Shown here: in pieces, positions 25,413 through 38,887 of the stretch | Layout of the letters: every line of letters starts with the position of its first letter | Position numbering within the stretch: position 1 is the stretch's first letter | Assembly: GCF_022539665.2 (NCBI RefSeq) | Contig: NC_081335.1 | Coordinates: forward strand, 3,720,001 to 3,784,000 | Source: Daphnia carinata | Lineage: Eukaryota; Arthropoda; Branchiopoda; Diplostraca; Daphniidae | Length of the DNA: 64,000 nt | Direction of reading: 5' to 3' | Position numbers and translations under genes: made by a program | The notes under the pieces: generated by a model | What the model saw: the letters and a program-made list of their open reading frames with translations, nothing else | What the model was told of the DNA's origin: nothing | The model's database searches: none

Positions 25413-28400
25413 TCAGACTGTGCTGGTGTTGGTTGGTGCAGTGGTTGTCGTGCAAGTTGTAGCCAAACTCTCGACAATGAAACTGAGTCGATCGAGACTG
25501 GATGAACCCGGAGCAGATCCTTGTCCTACACCCGATCCGTCGTTACCTGTCAAAAAAAAAAAAAAACAATAGAAAAAATGAATTTGCGAATTGCCAGATA
25601 ATTCTTAATTCATCTTTTGGAAATTGTAAATACAATAGATCCAATCCGACAATGCCGTTTATGTAAACTTGCTTTTTTTTTTCTCTAAACAATCAAAGCC
25701 TCGTGAACTTTGGACGTGCTAACATGGTATAATCACAATACAGCTCTCTTACTGAAATAAGTATGATCAAAAACTAGATGATTCGTTAAATATCGAAAGA
25801 CGAATGGATTTCCAGTCTCGTATCACTGCTTTTAGCATTCTAAGTTTCTACTCGGGACATGGAAATTGGACAGAACGATTAACCTTGTTGTAAGTATTCT
25901 TCTCTGTTTTGTTTAATATATCTAGCAATGAATGGAGACGACCAACGCCTGTGTGGCTGTAATGTGTAACCATTTCGGAAAACTTGAAGAGTTAACTTTA
26001 ATAAGTAGCAAGAGCAGAGCTCAAAAGCCACTGTGACTTGTGATCGGTGCCATGGACAGCACTGTCAGTGCTACCCAAACAGGATTAATGGCTGATGGGT
26101 TACACATAAACCCTTTTTAGCTGTTACAAAAAAACGAAGGCATTTTGCTCTTGAAAATCAACAGATGACAAGAAACAAAAGAGCAACGTAATAGCTGGGT
26201 ACCAGGCAATCTTTTTTATGAATGACACTGAAACTTCCACATTTGCAGAAAACCAGACGTCGACCGTCACAGCGTGTATTCGAAGGATCTTCTTCTAGCC
26301 TTGTTTCCAAAAAAGTAGGAAAAAAAAGTAAGATGAGTTCGATCACTTCACAGCGGAAGTAGCTATACACACACGTGCTTGGGTCGTCTCCGATTCCACC
26401 CTCAACGGTCTACACCTCAACGACTGTATAGCACTCTTTTTTCCCCTTTTTCCAATAGCTATTAAAACCTTTGGGTTCTTTTTTTTTGCTCTTCTTTTTT
26501 TTTCTTCTCTCAAGTGCTATGGGAAGTTGACCGACAGCTTTCTTTCAGAGTTCCTGTACAAGTCTCGCCCGGAGAGAGACAGTCGACGGCAAGTAATTTC
26601 AACTAAAATACTTTTTTTTTTTAGTTTCCCCAGTTAAAAGAAAGAAAACATGTAAGCTATATCGTAGAGAAGGTAATTAAGCTAAATTATTGCTAAAAAT
26701 GAAAATGGCAAGTATCCGAAATTTGATTTAGATCTCTGTTTGCTTTCTTTGAACATTTTTGGCGTTGCGGCGTCTGGCGTCGTTATCATCCGAGACTAAA
26801 TATCTCTAGTCGTTTGAAGCGTTTTCTTTCTAAAATTAGTCAGCATTGCTATGCAACGCCGTCGTCAAATTTGCTGTTGATGGGCTGTTAAACGGGTTTA
26901 CTTTTTAATGGAGGGATATGCAAGGTGACGTCAGTCGTCTTGAGCCTTGCCTTCTATCTTTTTTAAAAAACTAATACTAGTTTTATATTTCGTCCCCTTA
27001 GGTTATCCAGATCCATAGGCAAAAGGAAAACCTAGTGGTGAGGAATCGATACCCTCTTGGAGAGACTGTGGTAGTAAAAAAAAAATGGGAAGAAGAATGA
27101 CATTTTAAAGACAAATTAGTTAAGACGTGGGAGCGTATCCGAGAAACGCAAAGAGGAAGGCTCTTCTTGGGTGTGTGATTCCCCTTGGTGGGAGGGATCA
27201 TAAACGACTTCATTAGCTCTCTGGTAGACCATGGTGTGGTCCAGTGGGTGAAGTGAAAAAAAAAAAGAGCGTGGGACAAGGTTTGTTGTGCTTTTTTATC
27301 TTCCCTTTTTCTAACTTTTAAAACATTGAACATGTTCGTGAACAACAGGAACTAGACGAAGCAATCGAAAAGGACTGTCTTAATATAATGGACGTGAGGA
27401 AAGACGCGAAGCGTCGTATTTTGGTTCGAAGTTGATGGTGTCGACAGATAGACGAGAGAGGTGTTCCCCCGATATTGGAAAAATACTGGAGGAAAGAAGG
27501 AGGAATCGTCGCATATCCTCGATAGTCGTCAACACGGCACTCAATCTGTTGTCTACGTGGATTCAACTCAAGGAAATGGCCGTGTCGACAAGGCACTGGG
27601 AATGCTTTACTGTCTAGTCGAATGAAATGAACTTACCGATTAACGGCGAGAAGCTGGTCAGGCATTCACTAAACTGATGAAGTCGGGTCTGGTAGTAAGC
27701 AACAACGTTCGTCATCTGCGGATATTTCATGAAAACAAAAAATGCAAGAGAAAAAAAAGAGGTAATATTATTGGACGTAAATGTAGAAAATGAAACATAT
27801 AGCCATTCATTTGAAAAACAACCGTTGTGCTTGAGCAGACTTACATAGCCGTTGTTGTGGACCGATATGGGTTCATTTTCTCCCCGATTTTGACCGGAAT
27901 CGCTGCCGTTGCCACCCGACGTGGAAGGATCTCGTGAGGATGACAACATATCTTCTAGTGATTCGATATATTCGATGGCATTGCGAAGAATCTCCACTTT
28001 AGGCAGCCGTTGACCCGGATTGTTGCTTGTGCGACGCTTCAACGATTCAAAGGCTTCATTGACCTACCGCGATGCAATACAGCCAATCAGTTTAGAGATA
28101 CCCTTTGTTATTGAGCATGGTAAGTCTGGTATCATTTTACTAGTTTAATATTGGTAGAGCATGTCATTTGCTAAACCCTCTTAACAACTCGTCTTCCCCG
28201 ATTAAAGGAAATTCGGCATACTATTTTTTGACATATGTCTAATATTTTGCCGAATGTTAAACTCATTTTACTTACTTTTCTAAGGCGCCGTCGCTCCCTC
28301 ATCGTGGCAGCTTTACGCCGGTCGACCGTGACATTCTTCTTTTTGCAAGCCTTGCAAGCCCAAAGTAGACAACGACGTCCTTGATGTCCATCCAAATGAT

Positions 28401-29053
28401 GTTGGGCATTGTGATCTACCGCCGTTGATGCGCTTGAAGAACCAGAAGAAGACGAAGATTCGGGTACCAACGTGTGCCCAGACGTTGATTCATCGCCTTC
28501 TGAATCCAATGAGTCTTCTGTCTGAGACATGCTTCCGTAGGTACCACAATCTTCTTCAGATGGGACCATGTTTGGTTCCTATGTAGCAATTGGGATTATC
28601 ATAACTATTCAATTATCCTGACCGTTTAGAAGCTGATTTGCTTACCTTGTCGATGGAAGATGTATGGTGACGCTGCTGAAAGAAATTACGATGATCTTCA
28701 CGATCCGGATCCGGCTTAATCCCAGTTATATAACTGGATTGGTGGAATGATGGTCTCCCGGTGGAGTAGAGCGGCATGAGATGAGCACCGCTATTTGATG
28801 CAGTTAGGCTGTTTTCATCGGGACTCACGGAGACAGGCCTAGACGATGGAGGTGATAGGGGAATGGCTGGATGATTGTTGTAAGGATCGGCGTTGAGATG
28901 TGAAGCCGACGACACCGCCGCTGGATAATATTGGTACTGATGTTGCGGATAACTTTGGTCATAGCCCGGCTGTTGTTGTTGAATAGCACTTGGAGTATTC
29001 CAGAATCCGCCGTAAGTTTCTCCATCCGTGTAACGTCGATGATCAGACATCAT
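25413..29053 (-). CDS. Myogenic bHLH transcription factor, MyoD/nautilus family
   Basis: Five exons: 28646-29053 (ATG at 29053), 28276-28578, 27845-28063, 27637-27715, 25413-25546; 380 residues with clean phases. The N-terminal activation region is rich in Gln, Tyr, Ser and Pro. The MyoD-specific Cys/His-rich box [13 protein letters not shown] is followed at once by the basic region [19 protein letters not shown] and helix-loop-helix [30 protein letters not shown]... The alanine-threonine pair in the basic region (KAATMRER) is the myogenic determinant. The small last exon, 2.1 kb away, encodes [14 protein letters not shown], the C-terminal helix III motif of MyoD proteins, which validates the long intron. 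It binds E-boxes (CANNTG) as a heterodimer with E-proteins and drives muscle genes. Read-through of exon 4 into its intron would end after a few residues and drop helix III. Confidence 0.96.
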
Positions 29054-29794
29054 TTTCACGGTTTTACTATTCTTTTTATATTTCTTCTTCAACGATAATC
29101 GTAAGTGTTGTGTAGCACTTTAGGTTGTTGGAGCGAAAGATTTCTACGGGTATCACCTACTTGGTTCACCAAGTCACTGTGACTTTCAGGATTTGACGTC
29201 GTTCTCTTATATCTTCCTTGATACAAGAGGCGACCATTCAGGATAACTGGACCAGCTTCGTTTCAGTTCAAACTTGAAAACGAGGTGTAGGGTCTTTGGG
29301 TCTTTGGGGGAGGAAATATTACGCTATGTATCTATCCGTTTCCGAGTAGTCCTTCCCCTCTCCTGTTCCCATTGGCTAGCCAATTATCCTGAACACGCCC
29401 ACGTCTGTCAAATTTCCGTTTTTAAATAGGATCCGCGTTTCATTTAATAGTGTTCTGCATATTCGACGCTTAAACTTAAACTGCCGTCGCTGAAACGTCT
29501 TCTTTTGTTTTTTTTTGTTTTGGTTTTTATTGATTTTATAAGTACTTTGCTCAAGACGCCTTTGAAATGTTTCAGTCATTCGTCAAATTGAAGACCGAAC
29601 GTATAGACATAAAACTAATATTGCACAGACAAAATGAATACTTGAATTTTATGTAATAATTAAAATTCTTATAGGTTTTATGTTTTCGTTTAGATCAACA
29701 TGCTTGTTTAGAAATTCAATCACCCAAGTGAACAAGATACCACGTGAAGATAAGATAAAAGCTCGTCTCTATGTTGTCGCTGGGAAAAGTGAGT
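29054..29794. other. Divergent intergenic region, MyoD / fucosidase
   Basis: Head-to-head spacer between the MyoD start and the fucosidase start. It holds the TATA-like element noted separately and a T-rich stretch near 29,505-29,530. No gene is supported. Confidence 0.5.
29204..29211 (-). promoter_or_regulatory. Possible TATA element of the MyoD gene
   Basis: On the minus strand the sequence reads TATAAGAG about 150 bases upstream of the MyoD start codon, placing a start site near 29,180. No other core element was confirmed. Confidence 0.35.
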
Positions 29795-29818
29795 ATGGAT
29801 CCAGTTGTTGCGGTCACT

Positions 29819-31920
29819 ATGAAGAAGCTCGTCGTGTTTTTCGAGTTGGCAATCATTCTTACAGCTATTTTGGCCGATTTCGTCAATCGAGACAACACAG
29901 ACGACGTATTCTACATCCAGATGTAAGTACTTGTGTACAAATTTAAGATAATTACTGGATTCTATTTAAACGTGGTTGGACAACAGTGATAATGAGGAGA
30001 AAGAATACGTGAGAAAACCGTTCAATCCTGATTGGAACAGTTTGGACACCCGAGAATTACCAACATGGTACGACGAGGCCAAATTTGGCATTTTTATCCA
30101 TTGGGGAGTATTCTCAGTCCCCTCGTTCGGCGAATGGTTTTGGTACAATTGGCGAGGTAATATTTATTGTTTATAATGCTACGTTCAAATATTTGTTCCT
30201 TGAGTGTTGATTGTTATAGAGGGAAGTCCTTCGTTCGTGGAGTTTATGCAGAAAAATTATCCACCGAATTTCACGTATGCCGGCTTTGCGGAGCAATTCC
30301 GCGCCGAGTTCTTTGATCCTGATCGTTGGGCTGAAATACTCGAAAGCTCAGGAGCTAAGTAACAAAAAACGACCATATGCTTTTAAAATTATACTATTTT
30401 TTAATGAGAACGTTTATTGCAGATATGTTGTCCTGACTAGCAAACATCACGAAGGATTCACTCTTTGGCCGTCAAAGTATTCTTGGAACTGGAACTCGAT
30501 GGATATTGGGCCTAAACGAGACCTCGTCGGAAAGTTTCTCGCAAAATTTCAAAGACATTTGATTTGGTTGATTTTTAAAAATAATATCGATTTCTTCCCA
30601 CAGGTGAATTAGCTGAAGCTATTAGAAGGAAAACAGATATGCGTTTTGGCATCTATCACAGTTTGTACGAATGGTATCATCCCCTGTACCTCCAAGATAA
30701 AGCCAATAATTTTACTACCCAGGATTTTGTCCAATTCAAAACGATGCCTGAACTTTACGAATTGGTTAATTAGCGAATAAGTACATTATACATCTATTGT
30801 ATTTAGCCTCGTTCTGTGTTTATTAGGTAAACACCTATGAACCGGACGTCATTTGGTCGGATGGTGATTGGGAAGCTAGTGAAAAATACTGGGATACGCT
30901 AAACTTCCTCGCTTGGCTCTACAATGATAGTCCGGTCAGAAATACGGTAGTCGTAAATGATCGGTGGGGACATGGCGTGGGATGTAAGCATGGCGATTTC
31001 TTGAATTGTCAAGACAGGTACAATCCAGGTATACATTGAAAAACAGTATGATTAGTTCAAACGATTTGTAAACGAATCCTAATGTGTGACGTACTTGGTG
31101 TACGTTTTTCGGGTAAAAAGGTGTTTTGCAGACGCGTAAATGGGAGAACGCCATGACCATTGACAGATACGCCTGGGCCTTCCGGAGAAACGCTCGTCTG
31201 GAAGACTTCCTAACGACCCAAGAGCTGATCGAGACTCTTGTGACTACCGTCAGTTGTGGAGGTAAATATTCGCGCTCTCTCGACGGCTTTACGAGCTGCG
31301 ACTATTCCTTCTTGACTTGATTGGCTCGTATTTATACAAATGTGTCTGGTGAGTGCAGGAAATTTATTGATGAATATCGGGCCCACGGCGGACGGCACGA
31401 TTCGACCAATATTCGAAGAGCGTCTGCGTGATGTCGGCTCGTGGCTCCAAGTCAACGGTGAGGCTATTTTCGGCACCCGTCCTTGGATACTCCAGAACGA
31501 CACTCTCACCGGCAGTGTTTGGTAATTTATCGATGAAATCGTCCCTCCCCTAGGATTTGTTGAAGTAACAATCGAGCTGACGTCATAAAAACATTATAGG
31601 TACACCAGCAAAAACACATTGTTTTGGACGTATGTGTACGGAATAACTTTGCGTTGGCCGGAAAACAACGTGCTGATGCTTGGAGCCCCATTACCATTAA
31701 CTGACCGCTCAATCGTCATTTTGCTGGGATACGAAGAGCCATTAAAAGTATTCAAATTTATTTCTTGTAACTATGTTTGGATAGAAACTTTACTTATCCG
31801 TTGAATTTTTTTAATTATTTCCTTTAGTGGAACATTTTTAAAGGCGTCTTATCAATCCAGTTTCCTGAAATAGACCAAGTTGCCAGTCAGTCTGGGTGGA
31901 CTATCAAATTCGCCATGTAA
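29819..31920 (+). CDS. Alpha-L-fucosidase, glycoside hydrolase family 29
   Basis: Ten exons: 29819-29922, 29987-30156, 30220-30358, 30423-30529, 30604-30764, 30827-31028, 31121-31261, 31359-31521, 31600-31747, 31828-31920; 475 residues. A signal peptide follows MKKLVVFFE; in-frame ATGs at 29771 and 29795 are alternative starts. GH29 landmarks in order: [49 protein letters not shown], the nucleophile aspartate in [36 protein letters not shown] and a C-terminal beta-domain. The enzyme removes alpha-L-fucose from glycans in lysosome, gut or secretions, retaining configuration. One intron (30530-30603) begins GAAAGT where GTAAGT is expected; the flanking exons join perfectly only there, and read-through hits a stop. 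This is either a GA-AG intron, a sequencing or assembly error, or a damaging allele. Confidence 0.94.
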
Positions 31921-33310
31921 TATTTAGCATTGCCTACAAGTATTTGAAAACCAAGGTATGTACACATATTGGCACGATTTGGAGAACCACAATTGGTTCC
32001 CATGATTTGGTTTGGCTAAATATTTAATTGACTTTCTTCCCGTACTGTTCCCATATCTGTTTGTTTTTATGGCCTGAGTTGCAGACGATCTGGTTTCACT
32101 TTCATAAGGCAGTAAAACGAAAAAAAGGAAGCTGCTGTATCCAAGCAACCCCCACTGCGCGAAAAGGGGATTAACCTCTCCAATCGGCTGCGTTGGAGGT
32201 CCTTTTTGGTTTTCGGTTTTTCGACTGAAATCTAATTCTATGTAATATTACTTAAAAACGTGCACTTTGTTTGGTATTCTAGTTGTAAATCCTTCGCTAG
32301 TTTCGATTGCTCCCATCTTCGTAACAATTCTTTTATGATTTAAATGCATAACCTGTGAAAATCTTAGTAGAAGTTGGATACATCACCCAGTTTCATTCAT
32401 ATCTTTTACTGAAATTCGTGGAAACAACGTACATTTTCACCATCATGCTTAAAGGGCTCGTAGAACATTTATGGGGTATGCAGATACATTTACTTGTTGC
32501 AGGCGTCATGTGGTGACTGGGTGGCACCTCATCAATTCTACCTACATAGAGGTTCCACATTTGACAGATTATGATTATTGTTCTATTCTCTCAACTTGCC
32601 TTGTAATTTTTACATCTTCCTCACTTATACTGAAATTTCAAAGCTACAAGAAAAAAATAAGTCATTAAAGAGTTATTGTGTTCGTATATTTTTTTTTTTC
32701 GGTGCGGTTTATCAGGATACGGGGAGGCTATGTCATCGGTGGGTTGGCGGGTTTTAATCGGGGAACGAATAGTAACAGCGCCGGTTGCAATTTTCTCCTA
32801 TCCACCCCGATTATACAGCTTTTTACAATGCTTTCCTGATTTCTGCCCCTATTCCTACCCCAAAATTCGACTAGTGTTCAATTTTCGTTTGATAAATTAT
32901 GATTTGAGTTATCATGCCTTTTTAAGGCGCTATTTAAAAATGGCGTGCTGGTTGTACACCGGATACTCGCTTCATATCACAACGATGAAAAAGTACTCTA
33001 TCCGATCGTCACCGTTAGGCAAAGTTTCGGAGGGTGGTGCGGTTTTTCCCCGTTTTGTAGTCAATCGGGGTCAATGGCCGACCTTTATTGAACGCGTATC
33101 ACGTCCGGCAATGTGGCAACGTCTGTTCGCGGCTCCTCCTTTGTGGAAACATTTAGCTCGCTTCTCCCGTTTTCCGTTGAACCGGCTTTGTTGTGTTGTT
33201 GCATGACAGAATTTAATAGCGCACCCTATTTGAAAATTTCAATTGTGTTTATCAATATTTTTGGTGGTGAGGTGTTTAACTGTTTCGAAGCCTCGTAGCT
33301 TCCTATCAAA
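31921..33310. other. Intergenic region, fucosidase 3' flank / ISWI promoter
   Basis: A 176-codon open frame at 32,676-33,206 lacks domains and begins in a T-run, so it is not called. The interval just before 33,311 must contain the ISWI promoter and leader. Confidence 0.5.
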
Positions 33311-36300
33311 ATGTCGAAATCGGAAGAGGAAGGTAGTCCTGTTGAAACTCCAGCTGACACTGGCGAAAATTCTGTAAGTGCCCATCATGACTTGGTAAGC
33401 AACGCACTTATTTGTCATATTATCTATTCTCATTTTGTTTTCCCTAACAGCAGACAGAATCTTCCTCACGTTCGTCGGTTTCTAAAGGCAGAGATGACTT
33501 TGAAAAGAAAACGGTATGTCTGGATAATAATAGTCATGAAGTTGCCATCATATTTATTATTTTTGTAGGAAGTGGACCGAAGCAAAAGGTTTGATTACCT
33601 GTTGAAGCAAACAGAGCTTTTTGGCCATTTTATGGCAGCTCCTGGTACAAAAGCTCCATCAAGCCCTTTAAAATTAAAACCTGGAAGGCCCCGCAAGGAA
33701 AAGAAACCTGCTGAGGCTGGAGACAATCGTCACAGAAAGACAGAACAAGAAGAAGATGAAGAATTGATGGAGGAGGTCAAGGCAGCAGAGAAAGCTGCCT
33801 TGGTTACACGGTTTGATACTTCTCCATTCTATATCAAAGGTGGAGAGATGCGTGACTATCAAGTCCGTGGTCTCAACTGGATGATTTCTTTGTATGAAAA
33901 TGGCATCAATGGTATTCTGGCTGATGAAATGGGTTTGGGAAAGACCCTTCAAACCATTTCTTTGTTGGGATACATGAAGCATTACCGTAACATTAATGGT
34001 CCTCATATGGTCATTGTCCCAAAATCAACACTTGCCAATTGGATCAATGAATTCAAAAAGTGGTGCCCATCACTTCGTACAGTGTGTCTAACAGGAGATC
34101 AAGAAACTAGGGTGTGTTTTATTTAGACGTATCCAACCGTGTTATGGCATTTTTAACAGATTCTTTTATAGGCCAACATTGTTCGAGATGAGATTATGCC
34201 AGGGGAATGGGATGTTTGTGTTACTTCCTACGAAATCGTCATGAAGGAACGAGCTGTATTTAAGAAGTTCAACTGGCGCTACATGGTTATTGACGAAGCC
34301 CATCGTATCAAAAACGAAAAGTCCAAACTGTCCGAAATTGTCCGCGAGTTCAAAACATCCAACCGCCTACTTATTACCGGAACACCTCTTCAAAACAATT
34401 TGCATGAACTTTGGGCTCTACTCAACTTTCTTTTACCTGACATTTTCAACAACTCTGAGGTAACATTTCCCTCTCGATCATAAAATTACATCAGATTTTT
34501 ATTGCATAACGATTTTGCAGGATTTCGATGAGTGGTTTAACGCCAACAACTGCCTCGGTGACGACTCGTTAATCCATCGTCTGCATGCCGTTCTTCGACC
34601 GTTCCTCCTCCGCCGTCTTAAGGCTGAGGTGGAGAAACGGTTGAAGCCTAAAAAAGAAGTGAAAGTCTACATCGGACTTAGCAAAATGCAACGTGAAATG
34701 TACACTAAAATCTTAATGCGAGATATTGACATTGTTAACGGCGCCGGAAAATTAGAAAAAATGCGACTACAAAATATTCTTATGCAACTCCGTAAGTGTT
34801 GTAACCACCCTTACCTTTTCGATGGTGCTGAGCCTGGTCCGCCGTACACCACTGATGAACATATTGTAAGTAAAGCGTTACATGTAGTTTAACCCATGGT
34901 TGTATATTTGCTAATGAAATTCTTGTCTGTTAATCAGGTTTACAACTGCGGAAAAATGGTTATCTTGGACAAACTCCTACCTAAATTGAAGGCACAAGGA
35001 TCTCGTGTACTTATCTTCAGTCAAATGACTCGAATGCTTGACATCTTAGAGGACTACTCCCTATGGCGGGGCCATAATGTAAGGAAATCAAATGAAAGTT
35101 TAAATTCATAATTCAGCTAACATTATTCAACGCACAGTACTGCCGATTGGATGGTAGCACCCCTCACGAGGATCGCCATCGTCAAATTGAAGAGTACAAT
35201 GCACCAGATAGCCAGAAATTTGTATTTATGCTTTCAACTCGAGCTGGCGGCTTGGGTATTAACTTGGCCACCGCTGACGTGGTCGTCTTGTTTGATTCTG
35301 ATTGGAATCCTCAAATGGATCTGCAAGCCATGGTAATACCTATTGGTTATTTAGCACCGAATTTTAAACTAACCGTTTCCTTGAAATAAAGGATCGAGCC
35401 CATCGAATTGGCCAAATGAAACAAGTCAGAGTCTTCCGCTTCATCACAGACAACACAGTGGAGGAAAAAATCGTTGAAAAGGCTGAAGTTAAATTGCGTT
35501 TGGACAAGTTAGTCATCCAACAAGGGCGATTACTCGACAAAACAAACAGTGCACTCAACAAAGATGAAATGCTCAACATGATCAGGCACGGTGCAGATCA
35601 CGTTTTTGCCTCCAAAGATTCCGACATCACAGATGAAGATATTGACAGTATTCTAGCTAAAAGCGAGAACAGGGTTAGTGTTGTTTTGATGATAGAAAGA
35701 TTAGGTACCTTTAGCTCATTTTTCTCCTTTTTTCCATGCCCAGACTCAAGAAGTCGCTGAACGTCTAGAGAAACTCGGTGAATCATCTCTCCGCAATTTT
35801 ACGTTGGACGCACCGACAGAATCTGTCTATCAATTTGAAGGCGAAGACTATCGGTAATAATGCATTTGTGATGCCAAAATTCCAGTCACTTTATTCCAAA
35901 TTTGTCTTCAGAGAAAAACAAAAGTCGATTGTCGGCGCATGGATTGAACCACCGAAGCGTGAACGTAAGGCAAATTATGCTGTCGATGCCTATTTTAGAG
36001 AAGCACTACGAGTTACGGAACCTAAAGCTCCAAAAGTAGGATAAAATACTTAGCGTTACTTGGGAAATCCGGCCTAAACTTCTTGGTTTTCTCAGGCGCC
36101 ACGACCACCAAAACAACCCATCGTGCAAGATTTCCAGTTTTTCCCTCCTCGACTGTTTGAGTTGCTTGATCAAGAGATCTATCATTATCGTAAAACCGTA
36201 GGGTATAAGGTTCCTCGTAACTCTGAATTGGGAGCTGAGGCTGCCAAAGTTCAGCGAGAAGAACAAAGAAAAATTGACGAAGCCGAGCCTTTAGCGGACG

Positions 36301-37315
36301 AGGAACAATCAGAGAAAGAAAGCCTACTTACTCAGGTAATCATTACCTAGAAAATCGCCTTGCTCATATTCTTATTAACTCAACCAATATTTATAGGGTT
36401 TTACAGCTTGGACGAAGCGGGACTTCAACCAATTTATTAAAGCAAACGAGAAATACGGTCGAGATGATATCGAAAATATTGCAAAGGAGGTGGAAGGTGT
36501 GGACCTATATTACGTTGGTGGTTTAGTTTGATGTCATAACGCCTTTTAACGAATTAATAGGTAAAACTCCTGACGAAGTGATGGAATACAGCGCAGTTTT
36601 TTGGGAGCGGTGCCATGAACTACAAGATATCGACCGAATTATGGCCCAGATCGAGCGTGGTGAAGCCAAAATCCAGCGACGAACATCGATCAAGAAAGCT
36701 TTAGATGCAAAGGTAAGACGCATTAAAATAAGACATTACTGACGGTTGATAACATTTTTCTTCTAATTTTTTTTTTTTTTTTTCAGATGTCTAAGTATCG
36801 AGCTCCCTTCCATCAATTACGTATTGCCTATGGAACTAACAAAGGAAAAAATTACACTGAGGAAGAAGACCGCTTTTTAGTTTGCATGCTACATCGATTA
36901 GGATTCGACAAAGAGAACGTATATGAAGAGCTGCGAGCTGCTGTTAGGTATGATCACATGTTATAAATATAATTTTATCACCATCTTGACTGTGCTGTTA
37001 ATCCATAGATCTGCGCCCCAGTTCCGTTTTGACTGGTTCCTGAAGTCGCGGACAGCAATGGAGCTACAGAGACGCTGCAACACTCTTATTACCCTGATAG
37101 AGAGAGAGGTTCAAGAATGGGAAGAAAAGGAAAAGGTAGACAAGAAGAAACGGGGACCCAAGACTAGCATAGGAGCTAAAGTTGAAGCCATACCAAAATT
37201 GGAAGATGAAGGAGCCAAGAGTGAAGCAACACCTACAAAGGGTTCGAAACGCAAAAGCGAGGCAGCTGTTGGCACTCCAGAAACAAAAGGACGTGGAAAG
37301 AAAAAGAGAACTTGA
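33311..37315 (+). CDS. Iswi: ISWI chromatin-remodelling ATPase (SNF2L/SMARCA5 orthologue)
   Basis: Fifteen exons: 33311-33394, 33451-33513, 33569-34111, 34172-34459, 34521-34865, 34938-35078, 35138-35332, 35392-35673, 35744-35853, 35912-36035, 36096-36335, 36397-36496, 36561-36712, 36787-36947, 37009-37315; 1044 residues, the normal ISWI length. Order: acidic N-terminus; AutoN-like [16 protein letters not shown]2 helicase lobe 1 with Walker [21 protein letters not shown] (DEAH) and ITGTPLQNN; lobe 2 with [28 protein letters not shown] and DRAHRIGQ; NegC region; HAND ([11 protein letters not shown]); SANT ([21 protein letters not shown]) and SLIDE ([19 protein letters not shown]) domains; lysine-rich tail. 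It is the ATPase of ACF/CHRAC, NURF and related complexes, sliding and spacing nucleosomes in the nucleus. A polyadenylation signal AATAAA lies just after the stop (37,331-37,336). Exon 1 has a second in-frame donor at 33,373. Confidence 0.98.
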
Positions 37316-37330
37316 AAAATATAGCTAATG

Positions 37331-37336
37331 AATAAA
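37331..37336 (+). terminator. Polyadenylation signal of ISWI
   Basis: AATAAA 15 bases after the ISWI stop codon, on the coding strand. A very short 3' UTR would result; longer forms are possible. Confidence 0.5.
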
Positions 37337-38334
37337 ACATGGCAAAACAAATGAAATGACGGACAGGACGAATATAAGAAAAAATGATTCTTTGAACGAG
37401 CCATTCCTGCTCCCCTTTTAAAATTTCTCATGGTATTTACTGATCGATTAATGTACTATTTCGTGACTCAATACACTTAAATTCTGAAACCTCTTGGGTT
37501 TGAGTAAATGAGATTGTTAGTTCGTGACTAACCTAGTCACGACAGAAAAACGGTATGCCTTTCGGTTTCAAGAATGTTTTTTAGAAGATGGATTCGTTCC
37601 CGGGTTATATGTGTCTCTCGATGCTGGAAGCTGTGTAAATAGTGTAAAATTATAAAACCAGATGTATGTGATACGCTGCATTAAATTATTCGATATTTCG
37701 TTTGTAAATTGATAAGTAACAGCGCGACGTTTAAAATTTGCATTACACTGAAAACATTTTTGTATTAATCAATTTTTTTGTTTTGTACCACTGGCTATAT
37801 ACCCAATGTCACACTTCGGCTTCCTACGTTGCCAAACGTTAAAACAAAAGAAATTGGAATGGCCAAAAATCTGTGAAACAAGCAAAATGACACAATACAT
37901 AAAAAAAACACGATACATTGTCCTTATTTGAACGACTGCTGCTTTATAAGTTAATAGCGACTGAAAAAAGAACTGAAAGTATCTACATCTGTCCTAACGA
38001 TATGCCCGGTTTAGAAATGGTTTGGTTCATTGCAAAATAAGAAGTGGAAAAGCGAATGCCTTTAAAGACCGAATAAATGTTTTTCGGTTACAATATAAGG
38101 ATCAACGAGCTTGTTATGTAAGAGACAATGATGCTATAGGCGATATATATGGTTCATAGCCTGCCATAGCTAAAGCTTACAGCCCTACAGGAAATATGAT
38201 GAATTATTTACGTTTACAGAATTCCTATGTAATATTATTTTTTTTTATTAAAGCGGCATTACCGTGTAGTAAATTATTTGTGATTTGTGTTTTTTTTTCT
38301 AAAATATCTATTTTCTGGTTTTATTTGCTTATAG
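37337..38334. other. AT-rich spacer between ISWI and the inverted duplication
   Basis: No open frame, RNA gene or repeat is supported. It ends where the left arm of the large inverted duplication can first be matched to the right arm. Confidence 0.5.
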
Positions 38335-38407
38335 CCAATCTGGCAACACTCTCCGCAATCCAATTCCGGTAACAGACGCCGACCATTCCGAAGGGGAAGG
38401 GGAAGTG

Positions 38408-38413
38408 TATAAA
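38408..38413 (+). promoter_or_regulatory. TATA box of the left snoRNA host gene
   Basis: GTATAAATTGTCTTG here is matched by GTATAAATTCTCTTG at 52,948 downward on the minus strand in the right arm. The element and its downstream pyrimidine-rich start region are kept while much around them has changed. This fits a shared core promoter. Confidence 0.6.
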
Positions 38414-38887
38414 TTGTCTTGTTTCTGCATCTTGCAGTCCTGATTAGCTCAGCTATGGACGCTTGCTAGACGTTGTGAAGAAGGTAAGGGATTTTTTAAT
38501 TGGATCGCTATAAATGTCAAGATCATTCCTGTTTAGATTTATAGTTTTTATTTCAAAATCCCAGGTTTACTATAACATAAGCATTACAAAAGGGCATTTA
38601 TTTGAAAAGCAGTTTTTCTTGTAGATAAATTCACATTTGCCGTCATGGTTGCCATCACGTGGCGCCAACTGACTTTTGTTCATTCAATGTTCGGCATATG
38701 GCTTAATATTTCGCTTTCAGCTCGAAGAGGGTGGGCTTTGCTGTGTGTTGGATTAAATCTTATTGTGTAGTACTGATTTAAAGTGTTTCTTTGCAGATGC
38801 ATGAATCTGTGACGACAATGACGAAAATGCAGTGTCCTAAATATGGACATCGATGGTGAGTTGTATACTGAAATTCGAATATATATT

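Noticed and set aside
32676-33206. 176-codon open frame on + upstream of ISWI
   Set aside because: Starts in a T-run, has no domain content and no in-frame link to ISWI, and sits where the ISWI promoter must be.
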